The notes under the pieces are model-generated. The model saw only the letters and a list, made by a program, of their open reading frames with translations, ran no database searches and was not told where the DNA came from. A DNA stretch of 64,000 nt from SpSt-539 sp964549445 (lineage in GTDB: Bacteria > Planctomycetota > Phycisphaerae > UBA1845 > UTPLA1): positions 124,001 to 188,000 of the forward strand of contig CAZJVS010000002.1 of assembly GCA_964549445.1 (NCBI GenBank), given 5' to 3'. The position numbers and the translations under genes were made by a program. Shown piece by piece: positions 9,053-18,127 of the stretch; the stretch's first letter is position 1; each line of letters starts with the position of its first letter.

Positions 9053-9418
9053 TTACTTCTTCGGCACGTTCATCGCCAGGACCGACTTCTTCACATCCTT
9101 GTTGAACTCGTCCTTGCAGCCCGGCGAGCAGAAATAGATTGTGTACTGTTCGTAGACGATCGTGTTCGCCGGCTTGCCATCCATCTGCAGCTTGCAGCCC
9201 GGGCACTTCGAAATCGTCTTGTCGCCCTTCCCGTCGAACTCATCGGCCGCAACCAGGATCGTCATCACGCCCGCGTCGCCCGCCTGGCCGATCGCCGCCG
9301 CCGTCTGGTCCGCTGCCTTCTGCAGCGCGTTCTTCGGCGGCTCTTCCTTCTTCTCGCATCCGGCGGCGATCAGCGCAATCGTGACGGCCGCACACGCAAT
9401 CAATCGGTTTCTCAACAT
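9053..9418 (-). CDS. Small lipoprotein with a TRASH/YHS-like metal-binding domain
   Basis: A 121-residue predicted lipoprotein. Residues 1-20 form a signal peptide ending in the lipobox IAAGC. After a linker, a C-terminal domain of about 60 residues carries CPGC near 74 and FCSPGCKDEF near 98. This CxxC plus FCSxxCKxxF arrangement is that of TRASH/YHS domains, which bind copper or other soft metals. It is therefore likely a cell-envelope metal chaperone or sensor; the particular metal is not determinable. The start at 9418 puts the Met directly before the Arg-hydrophobic signal; the longer frame would bury it. It is 53 bases from the thioesterase gene, same strand. Confidence 0.8.
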   Translation of the reverse strand: MLRNRLIACAAVTIALIAAGCEKKEEPPKNALQKAADQTAAAIGQAGDAGVMTILVAADEFDGKGDKTISKCPGCKLQMDGKPANTIVYEQYTIYFCSPGCKDEFNKDVKKSVLAMNVPKK

Positions 9419-9471
9419 CGCTGTTCTCCTGTGCTGGGTAAGACCGGCAGCATACCCGCGCCGCCGCATGC

Positions 9472-9906
9472 CTACATCTCTGTTTTTTCGACCCGGAATC
9501 GCTCAAACGCCGCCCGGTATTCCGGCGGAATCGGCCGTGTCTCCCATGTCCGCGTATCGGCAAACGCACAAGAATGCCGCGCATCCGACACGACGCGCCG
9601 CTCCGGCAGCTTGATCATCTGGTAGTCGAACCGAACGCTCTTATTCCCAAGGTGCCCGACGCAAATCGCGATCTCACCCTCATCGCCGAATTTCAGAGGT
9701 GCGTGGTAGTCGATCTGCACATTGACCGTCGGCATCACGAGATGGTGCTCGTCGAGCATCGTATCCCATGGGAGTTTCAACCCTTCGCGAAAGAAATCTT
9801 CCAGTCCCACCATGCAGAAATGGATATACCGGGCGAAGTAAAGCACGCGCGCATAATCCACGTCATCCAGTCGCACACGAAATGGGCTTCGATAAACCGT
9901 GGCCAC
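9472..9906 (-). CDS. Acyl-CoA thioesterase, hotdog fold (YbgC/FadM type)
   Basis: Hydrolyses acyl-CoA thioesters in the cytosol. The 144-residue length is typical. Residues 11-28 read VRLDDVDYARVLYFARY, the 4-hydroxybenzoyl-CoA thioesterase-like motif in which the Asp/Tyr region forms the active site. The central strands IDYHAPLKFGDEGEI and later KSVRFDYQMI match the hotdog sheet. The start is a GTG at 9906; a TAGCAT box sits only 6 bases upstream and there is no Shine-Dalgarno, which suggests leaderless translation. It could head a short unit with the lipoprotein and SnoaL-like gene, and is divergent from the large propeller/Ig protein. The substrate chain is unknown. Confidence 0.85.
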   Translation of the reverse strand: MATVYRSPFRVRLDDVDYARVLYFARYIHFCMVGLEDFFREGLKLPWDTMLDEHHLVMPTVNVQIDYHAPLKFGDEGEIAICVGHLGNKSVRFDYQMIKLPERRVVSDARHSCAFADTRTWETRPIPPEYRAAFERFRVEKTEM

Positions 9907-10095
9907 GCCGCCATGCTAACCGCGCGTGGGTGCTGTCGCACAACGTCCGGAATCGGTGAATTCGAGGGTCGTCAGGCCGCCGTTTTGCGGATAGAATATT
10001 GGACTGCCTCGCCGAAGTGCATCGCCGGTGGACCAATCGGGGGAAGGTCAATCACCGGCGATTTCAACCTACTGCCGGAGGGAAGACTCGGCATC

Positions 10096-13000
10096 ATGAA
10101 TTGCGGAAGGAAGCATCAGGAATCACCCTGTGAATTCTCGCCTCGCGCAGATCGGTGGACGCCGCTCGGCGTCGCCGTAGCGCTCGCCGTTTTCGTCGCG
10201 CTCGCCTCGCCTGCGGCCGCCCAAAGCACGATCGTCCGCGCCAGTCTCACCAACGGCCTGCCCGGCGCGCCCGTCGGACTCCCGCCGGCCAACCAGGAAG
10301 TCCCATCCGAAGACACCTGGCCGCGGCACGCTATCTCGCGCGACGGAAACCTGGTCGTCTTCGTCACTCGCACCCCGCTCGCGGCCCAGGACACCAACTC
10401 GACGGCCGACGTCTATGTTCGAAACATTGCCGCCGGCACGACGACGCTTGTGTCACTGGGAACGGACGGCAACGCCGCCAACGCGACGTGCTACGCTCCG
10501 ACAATCTCCGGTGACGGCCAGCACGTCGCCTTCGTCTCAGCTGCGACCAACCTGACCGCGGAATCCACCGGCGGATTCCGCCAGGTCTTCGCCCGAAAGC
10601 TCCCGTCCGGACCAACCGTGCTGATCTCAAAGTCCGGCTCAAACGCCGGGGACGCTCACAGCGCACTGCCGGCACTTTCCAACACCGGTCGCTACGTCTC
10701 ATACGAGAGCGTCGCGACTAATCTGACCGCCGACCCAACCGGTGGCTTCCAGCAAGTCTTCCTTCACGATCGTGACACCGACAACAACACGATCTTCGAC
10801 CAGGTCGGCCTGACGTCGACGTCGCTCATGAGCCGCGCCACCGGCCCCGCCGGCGCTGTCGGAAGCGCCGGCAGCGGAGGCAGCGCCCTGACCGACAGTG
10901 GCCGCTTCGTTGCATACGTCAGCGGCGCAACCAACCTCGTCGGTGCTGATACCAACGGGTTTGACGACGTGTTCGTTCGCGATCGCGTTGCGAACACCAC
11001 GACGCGTGTGAGCGTCGGCGCATCGGGCGTCGAATCGCACGGATCGAGCTTCGGCGTGACGATGTCGTCCGAGGGACGTTTCCTCGGGTTCTTCAGCGCG
11101 GCCGACAACCTGTTAGCGCCTGCCCTTCCCGTTCCTCAGAGCCGCCAGGCCTACGTTCGGGACCGCGGAGCACCGGGCGCTGGCGGCGAATACAACGATG
11201 CGGCCGCAGCGAACCCCAATCGCGTCGTCAGCATCAATCCGCTAACGGGCCAATACGGCAACAACGCGGTGGGCCTTGGCGACGGACGCGAGCGCGTCGT
11301 CTTTTCACCCACCGGACGCTTCGTCGCATTTCGGGCCAACTCGACAAATCTCGGCGCTCCGCCCGCCGAACCTCGCGCTGACATTTACGTCCACGATCGA
11401 GACGCCGACAACGACGGCATCCTCGACGAGACGGGCGCCGGCCAGCGCGCCACACTCCGCGTCAGCGCGACGATTCCGGTCGGCACGCGCCAGCCATTCG
11501 ACTGCGCCATTCCAGCCGTGGGCGGTTCCGCCAGTCATTACCTGGTCGCCTACGAGTCGATCTCCGACGAACTTGACACCATCGTCCCGCCTCTGTTCGA
11601 GCAGAATGCCACCGGAGCAAACGTCTTCCGCGGTGAATGCGCCACCGTCGCCATCACCAGTCAGCCAACCCCATCGGTTGGTCTCTGCTCCGGCGAAACC
11701 CTGACCCTCTCCGTTGCCGCGTCCGGGACCGAGCCGTTCACGTACCAGTGGAAGAAGGGGACAAGCAACGCAGCAGGAGTTTCTAATCAAGCGACATACA
11801 CGCGGTCAGGTGTCGTCCAAAACGATGGGGGTACTTACACGTGCGTCGTCACAAACGCGTGCGGTTCGGTAACGAGCGCCGCGTCGGTCGTAACCGTCAG
11901 TAACGCGGGAATCAACACGCAACCGCAGCCGCCGGCACAAACCAAATGTCCGGGCAGCAGTGTGACATGGACCGTGTTCGCCACGGGCGGTACGTATCAG
12001 TGGCGGAAGGACGGTTCCAATCTCGCGAATGGACCGACCGGCCATGGGTCAACGATCGCCAACGCCTCGTCAACGAATCTGCAAATCTCCGCCCTCGGCC
12101 CGCTGGATGCCGGCGTGTACGACTGCCTCGTTAGTACCTCGTGCGGCAGCCAGACGAGCGTGCCTGTGACTCTAAGTATCGCCCAGACCCCCGCCATCAC
12201 GTCTCAGCCCGCCGGCGCGGCCGTCTGCATCGGCCAGCCGTTCACCCTCGCGATCGAAGCCACCGGTCCGGCCCTCAGCTACCAGTGGCTCAAGAACGGC
12301 GTAAATGCCCCATCGCCCTCGACTGCGGCGACGTACACGCGCGCATCATCGGTCGCCGGTGACGCAGGCACCTACACCTGCCGCGTCCGCAGCGGAAGCT
12401 GCAATCCCGCCTTCGAGGCGATGAGTCAGCCCGCGGTCGTGACCGTCTCCGGCAATCCCACGATCTCAACCCAGCCCTTGAATCAAACCGCCTGCGCCGG
12501 CGGCTCCGTCTCGTTCAGTGTCGCCGCCAACGGCCCCAACCTGCAATTCCAGTGGCGGCGCGGCGGTAACAACCTGGTCAACGGTGGCTCGATCAGCGGC
12601 GCCACTTCGCCGACGCTGACCATCAACCCTGTCGCGCCGTCCGACGTCGGAGCAAACTACCAGTGCGTCGTCACGGGAAATTGCGGTTCGGCCAACAGCA
12701 ACACTGTCGCCCTCGCCGTTAATAATCCCCCGGCTATCACCGCCCAGCCCACCGACCTGAGTCTCTCCGCCGGCGACGCCGCGACCTTCCGCGTCACCGC
12801 CTCCGGCTCCACGCCCCTGCTCTACCAGTGGCGAAAGAATGACTCGCCCATCGCCGGCGCAACCACGCCCAACTTGATCATCAACCCCGTGGCCGCAGCC
12901 GACGCCGGCCAGTACGACGTCGTCGTCTCGAACCCCTGCAACTCCGCGACCAGCTTCAAGGCAACGCTCACCGTCGCCGGAGGAGGAGGCGGCGGTGGTG

Positions 13001-13161
13001 GCGGTGATGGAGGCGGCGGCGACGGAGGTGGTGGCGGCGGTGGCGGCACAGGAGGCGGAACCTGCGGCCTATTCGGCGCCGCGGCGCCCGAAGCCCTCCT
13101 TGGGACGCTGACCCTGATGATGCTCGCGCGATCCCGAACACGGCGGCGGAATTGCCGCTAG
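10096..13161 (+). CDS. Large secreted surface protein: beta-propeller plus Ig-like domains with Cys-Gly C-terminal tail
   Basis: A 1,021-residue exported protein. A signal peptide covers about residues 20-40 (LGVAVALAVFVALASPAAAQ). Residues 50-510 contain WD40/TolB-like propeller repeats of the form SGDGQHVAFVSAATNL and SGRFVAYVSGATNL, each followed by a V(F/Y)VRDR strand. From about 515 to 960 come five or so Ig-like domains recognisable by FxYQWxK(N/G) and DAGxYxCxV. A glycine-rich linker follows, then a tail TCGLFGAAAPEALLG, a hydrophobic stretch and RSRTRRR. That tail looks like a sorting signal of the MYXO-CTERM/GC-transmembrane-Arg kind. Role: cell-surface adhesion or binding, not an enzyme as far as visible. 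Its stop overlaps that of the convergent zinc-ribbon gene. Confidence 0.85.
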   Translation: MNCGRKHQESPCEFSPRADRWTPLGVAVALAVFVALASPAAAQSTIVRASLTNGLPGAPVGLPPANQEVPSEDTWPRHAISRDGNLVVFVTRTPLAAQDTNSTADVYVRNIAAGTTTLVSLGTDGNAANATCYAPTISGDGQHVAFVSAATNLTAESTGGFRQVFARKLPSGPTVLISKSGSNAGDAHSALPALSNTGRYVSYESVATNLTADPTGGFQQVFLHDRDTDNNTIFDQVGLTSTSLMSRATGPAGAVGSAGSGGSALTDSGRFVAYVSGATNLVGADTNGFDDVFVRDRVANTTTRVSVGASGVESHGSSFGVTMSSEGRFLGFFSAADNLLAPALPVPQSRQAYVRDRGAPGAGGEYNDAAAANPNRVVSINPLTGQYGNNAVGLGDGRERVVFSPTGRFVAFRANSTNLGAPPAEPRADIYVHDRDADNDGILDETGAGQRATLRVSATIPVGTRQPFDCAIPAVGGSASHYLVAYESISDELDTIVPPLFEQNATGANVFRGECATVAITSQPTPSVGLCSGETLTLSVAASGTEPFTYQWKKGTSNAAGVSNQATYTRSGVVQNDGGTYTCVVTNACGSVTSAASVVTVSNAGINTQPQPPAQTKCPGSSVTWTVFATGGTYQWRKDGSNLANGPTGHGSTIANASSTNLQISALGPLDAGVYDCLVSTSCGSQTSVPVTLSIAQTPAITSQPAGAAVCIGQPFTLAIEATGPALSYQWLKNGVNAPSPSTAATYTRASSVAGDAGTYTCRVRSGSCNPAFEAMSQPAVVTVSGNPTISTQPLNQTACAGGSVSFSVAANGPNLQFQWRRGGNNLVNGGSISGATSPTLTINPVAPSDVGANYQCVVTGNCGSANSNTVALAVNNPPAITAQPTDLSLSAGDAATFRVTASGSTPLLYQWRKNDSPIAGATTPNLIINPVAAADAGQYDVVVSNPCNSATSFKATLTVAGGGGGGGGGDGGGGDGGGGGGGGTGGGTCGLFGAAAPEALLGTLTLMMLARSRTRRRNCR

Positions 13162-13436
13162 AAGCTGTCCCCCGACGGCCGCGGCCCGATCAGCTTGCAC
13201 GTCGCCCGTCCCGCGGACGCCTTGCCGCACAACGGACAGACGTACTGAAACCGCACATCGATCTCGTCCTCGACCATCAACCCCAGCTCAAGCTGATCGA
13301 CATCCACCGGCGTCGGCCCGCCCGGCCCGAAGTGCATCGCCACCGGGTCGTTGCCGGGACTGACGCCGAGCGCGAACTCGACGTACTCTTCGCAACGCTT
13401 GCACGTACCCTGAAAATCCCCGGCGTAGCGACTCAT
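13158..13436 (-). CDS. Small zinc-ribbon-like protein, unknown function
   Basis: A 92-residue protein with two Cys pairs, CKRC at about 12-15 and CPLC at about 72-75, separated by an acidic beta-rich stretch. That spacing allows a single zinc site linking the two ends. The start at 13436 is supported by AGGAAGGA 7-13 bases upstream; the longer open frame runs through antisense of the next operon and is not credible. It is convergent with the large propeller/Ig gene (stop codons overlap by two bases) and divergent from the small gene at 13539. No known family assigned. Confidence 0.68.
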   Translation of the reverse strand: MSRYAGDFQGTCKRCEEYVEFALGVSPGNDPVAMHFGPGGPTPVDVDQLELGLMVEDEIDVRFQYVCPLCGKASAGRATCKLIGPRPSGDSF

Positions 13437-13538
13437 GCGCGTCCTTCCTGTGTCATCGGGTTTCAACCGCCGACGCCTGCCACTATCATGTAACCACCCG
13501 CCGGTCGCAACTGCCGACCGGCCGATCGGAGCAGCGGC

Positions 13539-13814
13539 ATGAGTTTCCAGCATCGCGGCGAATCGGTCATCGCTTCGCACGACCTTAATGAACTGAAGCT
13601 CGTCTTCCGCGTGCTGCACCGCCACCTCGGCCAGCACCCCGACCTCCTCGACACCCACTTTCTCATCGAGTTGCAGCGGTTTCTCCACGACCAGGCGATC
13701 AGCGACGGCGTCGACATCGCCGACCACTCGGCCTGGGATCGCTGGCTCGGTAACGATGACGCCGCGTCGTGCGAACAACGTGTCGCGCAGCGCAAGCAAA
13801 TCAAGCCGACGTGA
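13539..13814 (+). CDS. Small hypothetical protein, first gene of a three-gene overlapping operon
   Basis: A 91-residue, mostly helical acidic protein without signal peptide or membrane segment. A His-rich N-terminal half (FRVLHRHLGQHPDLLDTHFL) is the only notable feature. ATG at 13539 follows CGGAGC. Its TGA overlaps the GTG start of the kinase-like gene (GTGA), so the two are probably translationally coupled and their products may act together. Similar-sized proteins beside kinase-like genes could be adaptors or substrates, but nothing in the sequence proves it. Confidence 0.65.
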   Translation: MSFQHRGESVIASHDLNELKLVFRVLHRHLGQHPDLLDTHFLIELQRFLHDQAISDGVDIADHSAWDRWLGNDDAASCEQRVAQRKQIKPT

Positions 13815-14686
13815 CCACCGCAGAACTTGTGTCCGACGCACGCACCTCGAGCCCTGAACACGCCGCACCGGCCGTCGGCCGACGCAGGCCGCCCGGCTGG
13901 CTCTTCGCCCTCGGTGACGCCTCGCTCCCGGCCGAGGTGACAGTCGGCGCCCGGACCTTCCGTCTCGTCCGCACCTTCAAGCACGATTTCTTCGCCGCCA
14001 CCGGCCTCTACTCCGACCCTGCCGGACAAGCCGTTATCAAGTTCGGCCGCCACGCACCGCTCCTCGGCCTGCCGATGGCCTGGCTCGGACGGCGTATGGT
14101 CGGCCACGAAGCCCGGCTCTACGAAGCCGTTGACGGCCTGCCCGGCGTCCCGCCCTTTCTCGGTCGCATCGGCTATGCCGGCTTCGCCCACGACTACGCC
14201 GATGGCCGCGACCTTTCACGCGACGCCCGCCTCGCCGACGATTTCTTCCCGCGCCTGGCCGAGCTGATCGCGGCGATCCACGCCCGCAGCGTCGCGTACG
14301 TCGATCTCGAAAAGAGGGAGAACATCCTGGTCGGGTCCGACGGCCGCCCCTACCTCATCGACTTTCAGATCTCCTGGAACTGGCCGGCCCGCAGCGGCGG
14401 CAATACGGCCATCGCCCGCCGCGTCCTGGCCGTGCTCCAGCAGTCCGACCGTTATCATCTCTACAAGCACTGGCGCCGCATGCGGCCCGACCAGCTCTCG
14501 CCGGCCGAGCTCGACGCCGCAAAACCGCCGCTCTGGATCGCCGGCCACCGGCTGATTTTCCGGCCGATTACGCTCGCCCGGCGGCGAGTACTCGAGTGGC
14601 TCGGCGCGAGAAAACGCGGTCAAAAAGGCCGCTCCGAAGATGCTCGAAGTCTGCAACCCATGGAGGAGAATCCGGCATGTCACTAA
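13811..14686 (+). CDS. Atypical protein/small-molecule kinase-like protein (RIO/WaaP-type fold)
   Basis: A 291-residue cytosolic protein with a compact kinase fold. Visible are the nucleotide-binding Lys in AVIKFG, the Glu in GHEARLYEAV, the catalytic loop VDLEKRENILV (Asp, Lys and Asn all present, as in RIO and lipopolysaccharide kinases) and a metal-binding LIDFQISW in place of DFG. There is no glycine-rich loop of the canonical Ser/Thr type, so this is an atypical kinase. The substrate may be a protein, a lipid-linked sugar or a small molecule. The start is the GTG at 13811, overlapping the previous stop. Its own stop lies 10 bases inside the next gene. All catalytic residues needed for activity seem present. 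Confidence 0.75.
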   Translation: MTTAELVSDARTSSPEHAAPAVGRRRPPGWLFALGDASLPAEVTVGARTFRLVRTFKHDFFAATGLYSDPAGQAVIKFGRHAPLLGLPMAWLGRRMVGHEARLYEAVDGLPGVPPFLGRIGYAGFAHDYADGRDLSRDARLADDFFPRLAELIAAIHARSVAYVDLEKRENILVGSDGRPYLIDFQISWNWPARSGGNTAIARRVLAVLQQSDRYHLYKHWRRMRPDQLSPAELDAAKPPLWIAGHRLIFRPITLARRRVLEWLGARKRGQKGRSEDARSLQPMEENPACH

Positions 14687-15165
14687 GCTCCGAACAAACC
14701 GCGGCGATCCGCGATTTCAGGCAGTGGTGCGAGCAGAACTTACAGGGCGACGAGCGATTCGGCGCTCCGACCCGCGATGATCGGACCGATCATTCCACGC
14801 TCGCCACGCGCTGGCCCACGAAGGCGAATCCGCAGGTCTGGCTCGAGATCGCCGTCCGGCCCTTTCTCCCGCAGGTTCGCGTCGGCTTGGTCACCGACGA
14901 CCGCTGGAAGAGCGAAGACCTCGAGGAAAAGATTCAGGAGTCGGGCGACACGATGAGCGAGTTCGTCGGCCTCGCCTTCGAGGAGGCCGGTCTGCCCTGG
15001 GCCGAACCGCCCGTCGAGCACTATCGCGACCAGATGAAGTACTTCTACTTTGCTACGCCCATCGAGTTGAAGACCGCCGCCGACGTCGCAAACGACGTCG
15101 TGCGTGCAAAGACGCGCCAGATGCTCGATGGTTATTACGCCGCCTTCGCGCCGTTCCTGAAATAA
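14677..15165 (+). CDS. Hypothetical protein, third gene of the kinase operon
   Basis: A 162-residue soluble alpha/beta protein with no motif I recognise. The middle (VWLEIAVRPFLPQVRVGLVTDD) gives alternating strands, and the end is helical. The ATG at 14677 lies inside the kinase gene and is preceded by TGGAGGAG, a strong Shine-Dalgarno, which decides the start over the longer open frame. The 10-base overlap argues for coupled translation with the kinase. It is convergent with the following membrane gene, 8 bases apart. Confidence 0.72.
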   Translation: MSLSSEQTAAIRDFRQWCEQNLQGDERFGAPTRDDRTDHSTLATRWPTKANPQVWLEIAVRPFLPQVRVGLVTDDRWKSEDLEEKIQESGDTMSEFVGLAFEEAGLPWAEPPVEHYRDQMKYFYFATPIELKTAADVANDVVRAKTRQMLDGYYAAFAPFLK

Positions 15166-15173
15166 GGCAGGGA

Positions 15174-15842
15174 CTAGTCGGTCGCCGTCATCTTCGGCTG
15201 CCGCGGATCGTCATTCGTCGCCAGCGACGGCTCAACCAGCTCGCGCAACTGCGACAACTTGCGTCCCCCGAATCGATACGTCTGCACAAACACAACGGCC
15301 CCGACCAGTGCCAGGACCGCCATTCCCACCATCGCCGGCCGCGACGAGCGGCGCCGCACCAGCCGCACAACCGGCCAGGCAGCCGTGATGCACAGCACCA
15401 GGGCCGTCATGACAACGGCGTCATAGCTCGCTCGCTGCCAGTACGAACCACCCATGTTCAACCACATGCCAAACTCGTCAAACGTCAGCGCCAGCGCCAG
15501 TCCGTAGAGCAGCGCCGCGACTTGCGGCCGTATTGCCCGCCGATCGCCGAGCAGCATGAAAAGTCCCAGGACCGCCAACAGCAGAATGCCCCAGACATGA
15601 TGATGCACGTGCGTCCCGCCGACGCGTACGTACAGTTCCGGCGCATCGTGGTACATGATGAAAAAGACGAGGGCTCGCGCCGCGATAAACGTCGCGAGAA
15701 ACGATACCAGCACCCAGAACGATTCCGACCGCAGCCGTCGGCGCAGCACACGCATCATTCGCAACACAGCTCCCCGAATTTCCCGCTCCGCAAGCCCGCA
15801 GGCAGAGCCGTATTGTACCGATCTTGCCCCGATAACTGACAA
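15174..15842 (-). CDS. Membrane protein with HxHHH-W motif, unknown function
   Basis: A 222-residue inner-membrane protein with about five membrane segments (near 42-62, 78-96, 104-122, 140-158, 168-186). A cluster GTHVHHHVWGILLL lies near residue 76 and is followed by LALTFDEFGMWLN near 117. The same His-cluster plus LTxDEF pattern is familiar from uncharacterised actinobacterial membrane proteins; metal or quinone binding is possible. The true start is probably one of the Met residues at 29 or 30, just before VLRRRLRS, since the preceding stretch is not membrane-like. It ends convergently with the kinase operon. Confidence 0.7.
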   Translation of the reverse strand: MSVIGARSVQYGSACGLAEREIRGAVLRMMRVLRRRLRSESFWVLVSFLATFIAARALVFFIMYHDAPELYVRVGGTHVHHHVWGILLLAVLGLFMLLGDRRAIRPQVAALLYGLALALTFDEFGMWLNMGGSYWQRASYDAVVMTALVLCITAAWPVVRLVRRRSSRPAMVGMAVLALVGAVVFVQTYRFGGRKLSQLRELVEPSLATNDDPRQPKMTATD

Positions 15843-15920
15843 GCCCTGCGCGCGGCGATTCGCATGAATCGTCTAAGCAACTATTCCAAATAATGTTACG
15901 AGGATCTCAAGGCGGCGACG

Positions 15921-17999
15921 CTACTTCTTCGCCGCCTCGCGAGCTGCCGCCACGACTTCTTCCTGGATCGAAGCCGGCACCTTGCGGTACTTGTGAAATT
16001 CCATCGTGAACGAGGCCTTGCCCTGCGACATCGACCGCACCTCGGTCGCGTAGCCGAACATCTCAGACAACGGAACTTCGCACATGATGACGGTCGATAC
16101 GCCCTTGCGCTCGACGTTGTTGATCAGTCCGCGTCGCGACGCCAGGTCTCCGGTGATGCCGCCCTGGAACTCCGTGGGCGTCTCGACCTCAACCTTCATG
16201 ATCGGCTCCAGCAGGTGCGGCGACGATCGCAGGAACGTCTCCTTGAACGAATCGCGCGCGCAAATCTGAAACGCCAGGTCCGACGAATCGACCGCGTGGC
16301 TCGATCCGTCTTCGAGAATCATCTTCACACCGACGATCGGGAAACCCGCCAGCGGGCCCTTGCCCAGAACCTGCCGGAATCCCTTGTCGACCGACGGGAT
16401 ATACTCCGTCGGAATCTTGCCGCCGAACACCTTGTTCTCGAACTCGTACGGCTGCTCGGTGTTTTCCGGCAGCGGCTCCAGCCGGCCGACGATATGGGCA
16501 TACTGACCCGAACCGCCGGTCTGCTTCTTATGCTTGTAGTTGTAATCAACCGCCTTCGTCGGCGCTTCGCGATAGCTCACCTTCGGACGCCCGACAACCA
16601 GTTCGACTTTGTACTCGCGGCGAATTCGCTCGGTGTAGATTTCAAGGTGCAACTCGCCCATGCCCGAAATGAGTGTCTCGCTCGACTCGTGATCGACCCG
16701 CACGTGGAACGTCGGGTCCTCGCGCGTAAACCGATTCAGCGCCTTCGACAGCTTGTCGCGGTCGCTCGTTCGAGCCGGGGCAATCGCCAGCTCGATGACC
16801 GGCTCCGGAACGTGGATCGACTCCAGCGAGTAATTGACCCCGTCGCTGCAAAACGTATCGCCCGACGCACATTCCATTCCCACCACCGCGATGATGTCGC
16901 CCGCCGGCGCCGACTCAATCTCGCTGCGGCTGTTCGCATGCATGCGCACCAGTCTGCTGAACCGCACCTCGCGCCCGGTCCGCGTGTTGATGTACCGCTC
17001 GCCGCGTCGCACCGTGCCCTGGTAAATGCGGATAAATGTGAGCTGTCCGAACGTCTCATCGACCAGCTTGAACGCCATCGTGACCGTTGGGGCATCCGGG
17101 TCGGCAGACAGCGGCGTCTCGGCCCCATCGTTTGAGATGTCGTCAGCAAAAACTTCGCGATCCAGCGGCGACGGCAGATACCGCACGATCCCGTCGATCA
17201 GGAGCTGCACGCCTTTGTTGTCATACGCGCTGCCCATCATCACTGGCGTAATCTCGTTCGCGATCGTCAGCCGCCGGATGATCTTGTGAAGCTCGTCCTG
17301 CGGAATCGGCTTCTCTTCCAGCATCATCTCCATCAGCGTGTCGTCGTACAGCGACAACGTATCCAGCATGCCGGCCCGCGCCGCGTCGGCCTCGGCCTTA
17401 TGCTCTGCCGGAATCTCGACGCGCTTGATCTGCTCGCCGTTCTTCCCCTCGAAATAGACCGCCTGCATCGCTACGAGATCGATCAGCCCCTTGAACTGAT
17501 CGCCCAGCCCGATCGGCAACTGCAGTGGCACCACCGTCAGTTCGAGCTTCTCCTCCAGGCCGCGCATCGCGTTCACCGCGTCTGCGCCCGTCCGATCCAG
17601 CTTGTTAATGAACGCCAGCCGAGGAACCTGGTAGCGCTTCATCTGCCGATCGACCGTGATCGACTGAGACTGCACGCCCGCCACGCCGCACAGCACGAGG
17701 ATCGCCCCGTCCAGTACGCGCAGCGACCGCTCCACCTCGACCGTGAAATCGACGTGGCCCGGCGTATCGATAATGTTGATCTGCTTGTCGTTCCAGTGAA
17801 CTGTCGTCGCGGCCGACGTGATCGTGATGCCGCGCTCCCGCTCCAGCTCCATGTGGTCCATCGTGGCCTCACCCTCGTGGACCTCGCCGATGGCGTGCAC
17901 CTTCCCGCTGTAAAACAGGATTCGCTCCGTCAAGGTGGTCTTGCCGGAGTCGATATGAGCCGAGATCCCAACGTTTCGAAGATTAGCCAACGATTCCAT
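15921..17999 (-). CDS. fusA: Translation elongation factor G
   Basis: GTPase that drives ribosomal translocation and, with RRF, recycling. The 692-residue length is normal. GTP-binding motifs are in place: AHIDSGKTT (14-22), RGITITSAA (switch II side, near 58), DTPGH (near 81) and NKLDRTGAD (near 135). Domains II-V follow, with GMGELHLEIYTERI and the C-terminal SMSQGKASFTMEFHKY typical of EF-G. The ATG at 17999 is chosen because the family begins directly with NLRNVGISAH; the frame is open 22 codons further. It is not next to rpsL/rpsG/tuf, so it may be a second copy or a dispersed str operon. Confidence 0.96.
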   Translation of the reverse strand: MESLANLRNVGISAHIDSGKTTLTERILFYSGKVHAIGEVHEGEATMDHMELERERGITITSAATTVHWNDKQINIIDTPGHVDFTVEVERSLRVLDGAILVLCGVAGVQSQSITVDRQMKRYQVPRLAFINKLDRTGADAVNAMRGLEEKLELTVVPLQLPIGLGDQFKGLIDLVAMQAVYFEGKNGEQIKRVEIPAEHKAEADAARAGMLDTLSLYDDTLMEMMLEEKPIPQDELHKIIRRLTIANEITPVMMGSAYDNKGVQLLIDGIVRYLPSPLDREVFADDISNDGAETPLSADPDAPTVTMAFKLVDETFGQLTFIRIYQGTVRRGERYINTRTGREVRFSRLVRMHANSRSEIESAPAGDIIAVVGMECASGDTFCSDGVNYSLESIHVPEPVIELAIAPARTSDRDKLSKALNRFTREDPTFHVRVDHESSETLISGMGELHLEIYTERIRREYKVELVVGRPKVSYREAPTKAVDYNYKHKKQTGGSGQYAHIVGRLEPLPENTEQPYEFENKVFGGKIPTEYIPSVDKGFRQVLGKGPLAGFPIVGVKMILEDGSSHAVDSSDLAFQICARDSFKETFLRSSPHLLEPIMKVEVETPTEFQGGITGDLASRRGLINNVERKGVSTVIMCEVPLSEMFGYATEVRSMSQGKASFTMEFHKYRKVPASIQEEVVAAAREAAKK

Positions 18000-18127
18000 G
18001 ACGACTGACTCTTCCGTTTGCACTCTGCAACGATCCGTCCGGCACTCGCCGAACACCCGCCGCAACTTCCGGCGATTCCGCCGCGTATACCCACTGGCGA
18101 CTTATATGTTTTCGGAGCACACGTCCG

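Noticed and set aside
15921..17999. Possibility that this is tetracycline-resistance type (TetM-like) GTPase rather than EF-G
   Set aside because: Length, motif set and the C-terminal SMSQGKASFTMEF segment are those of ordinary EF-G.
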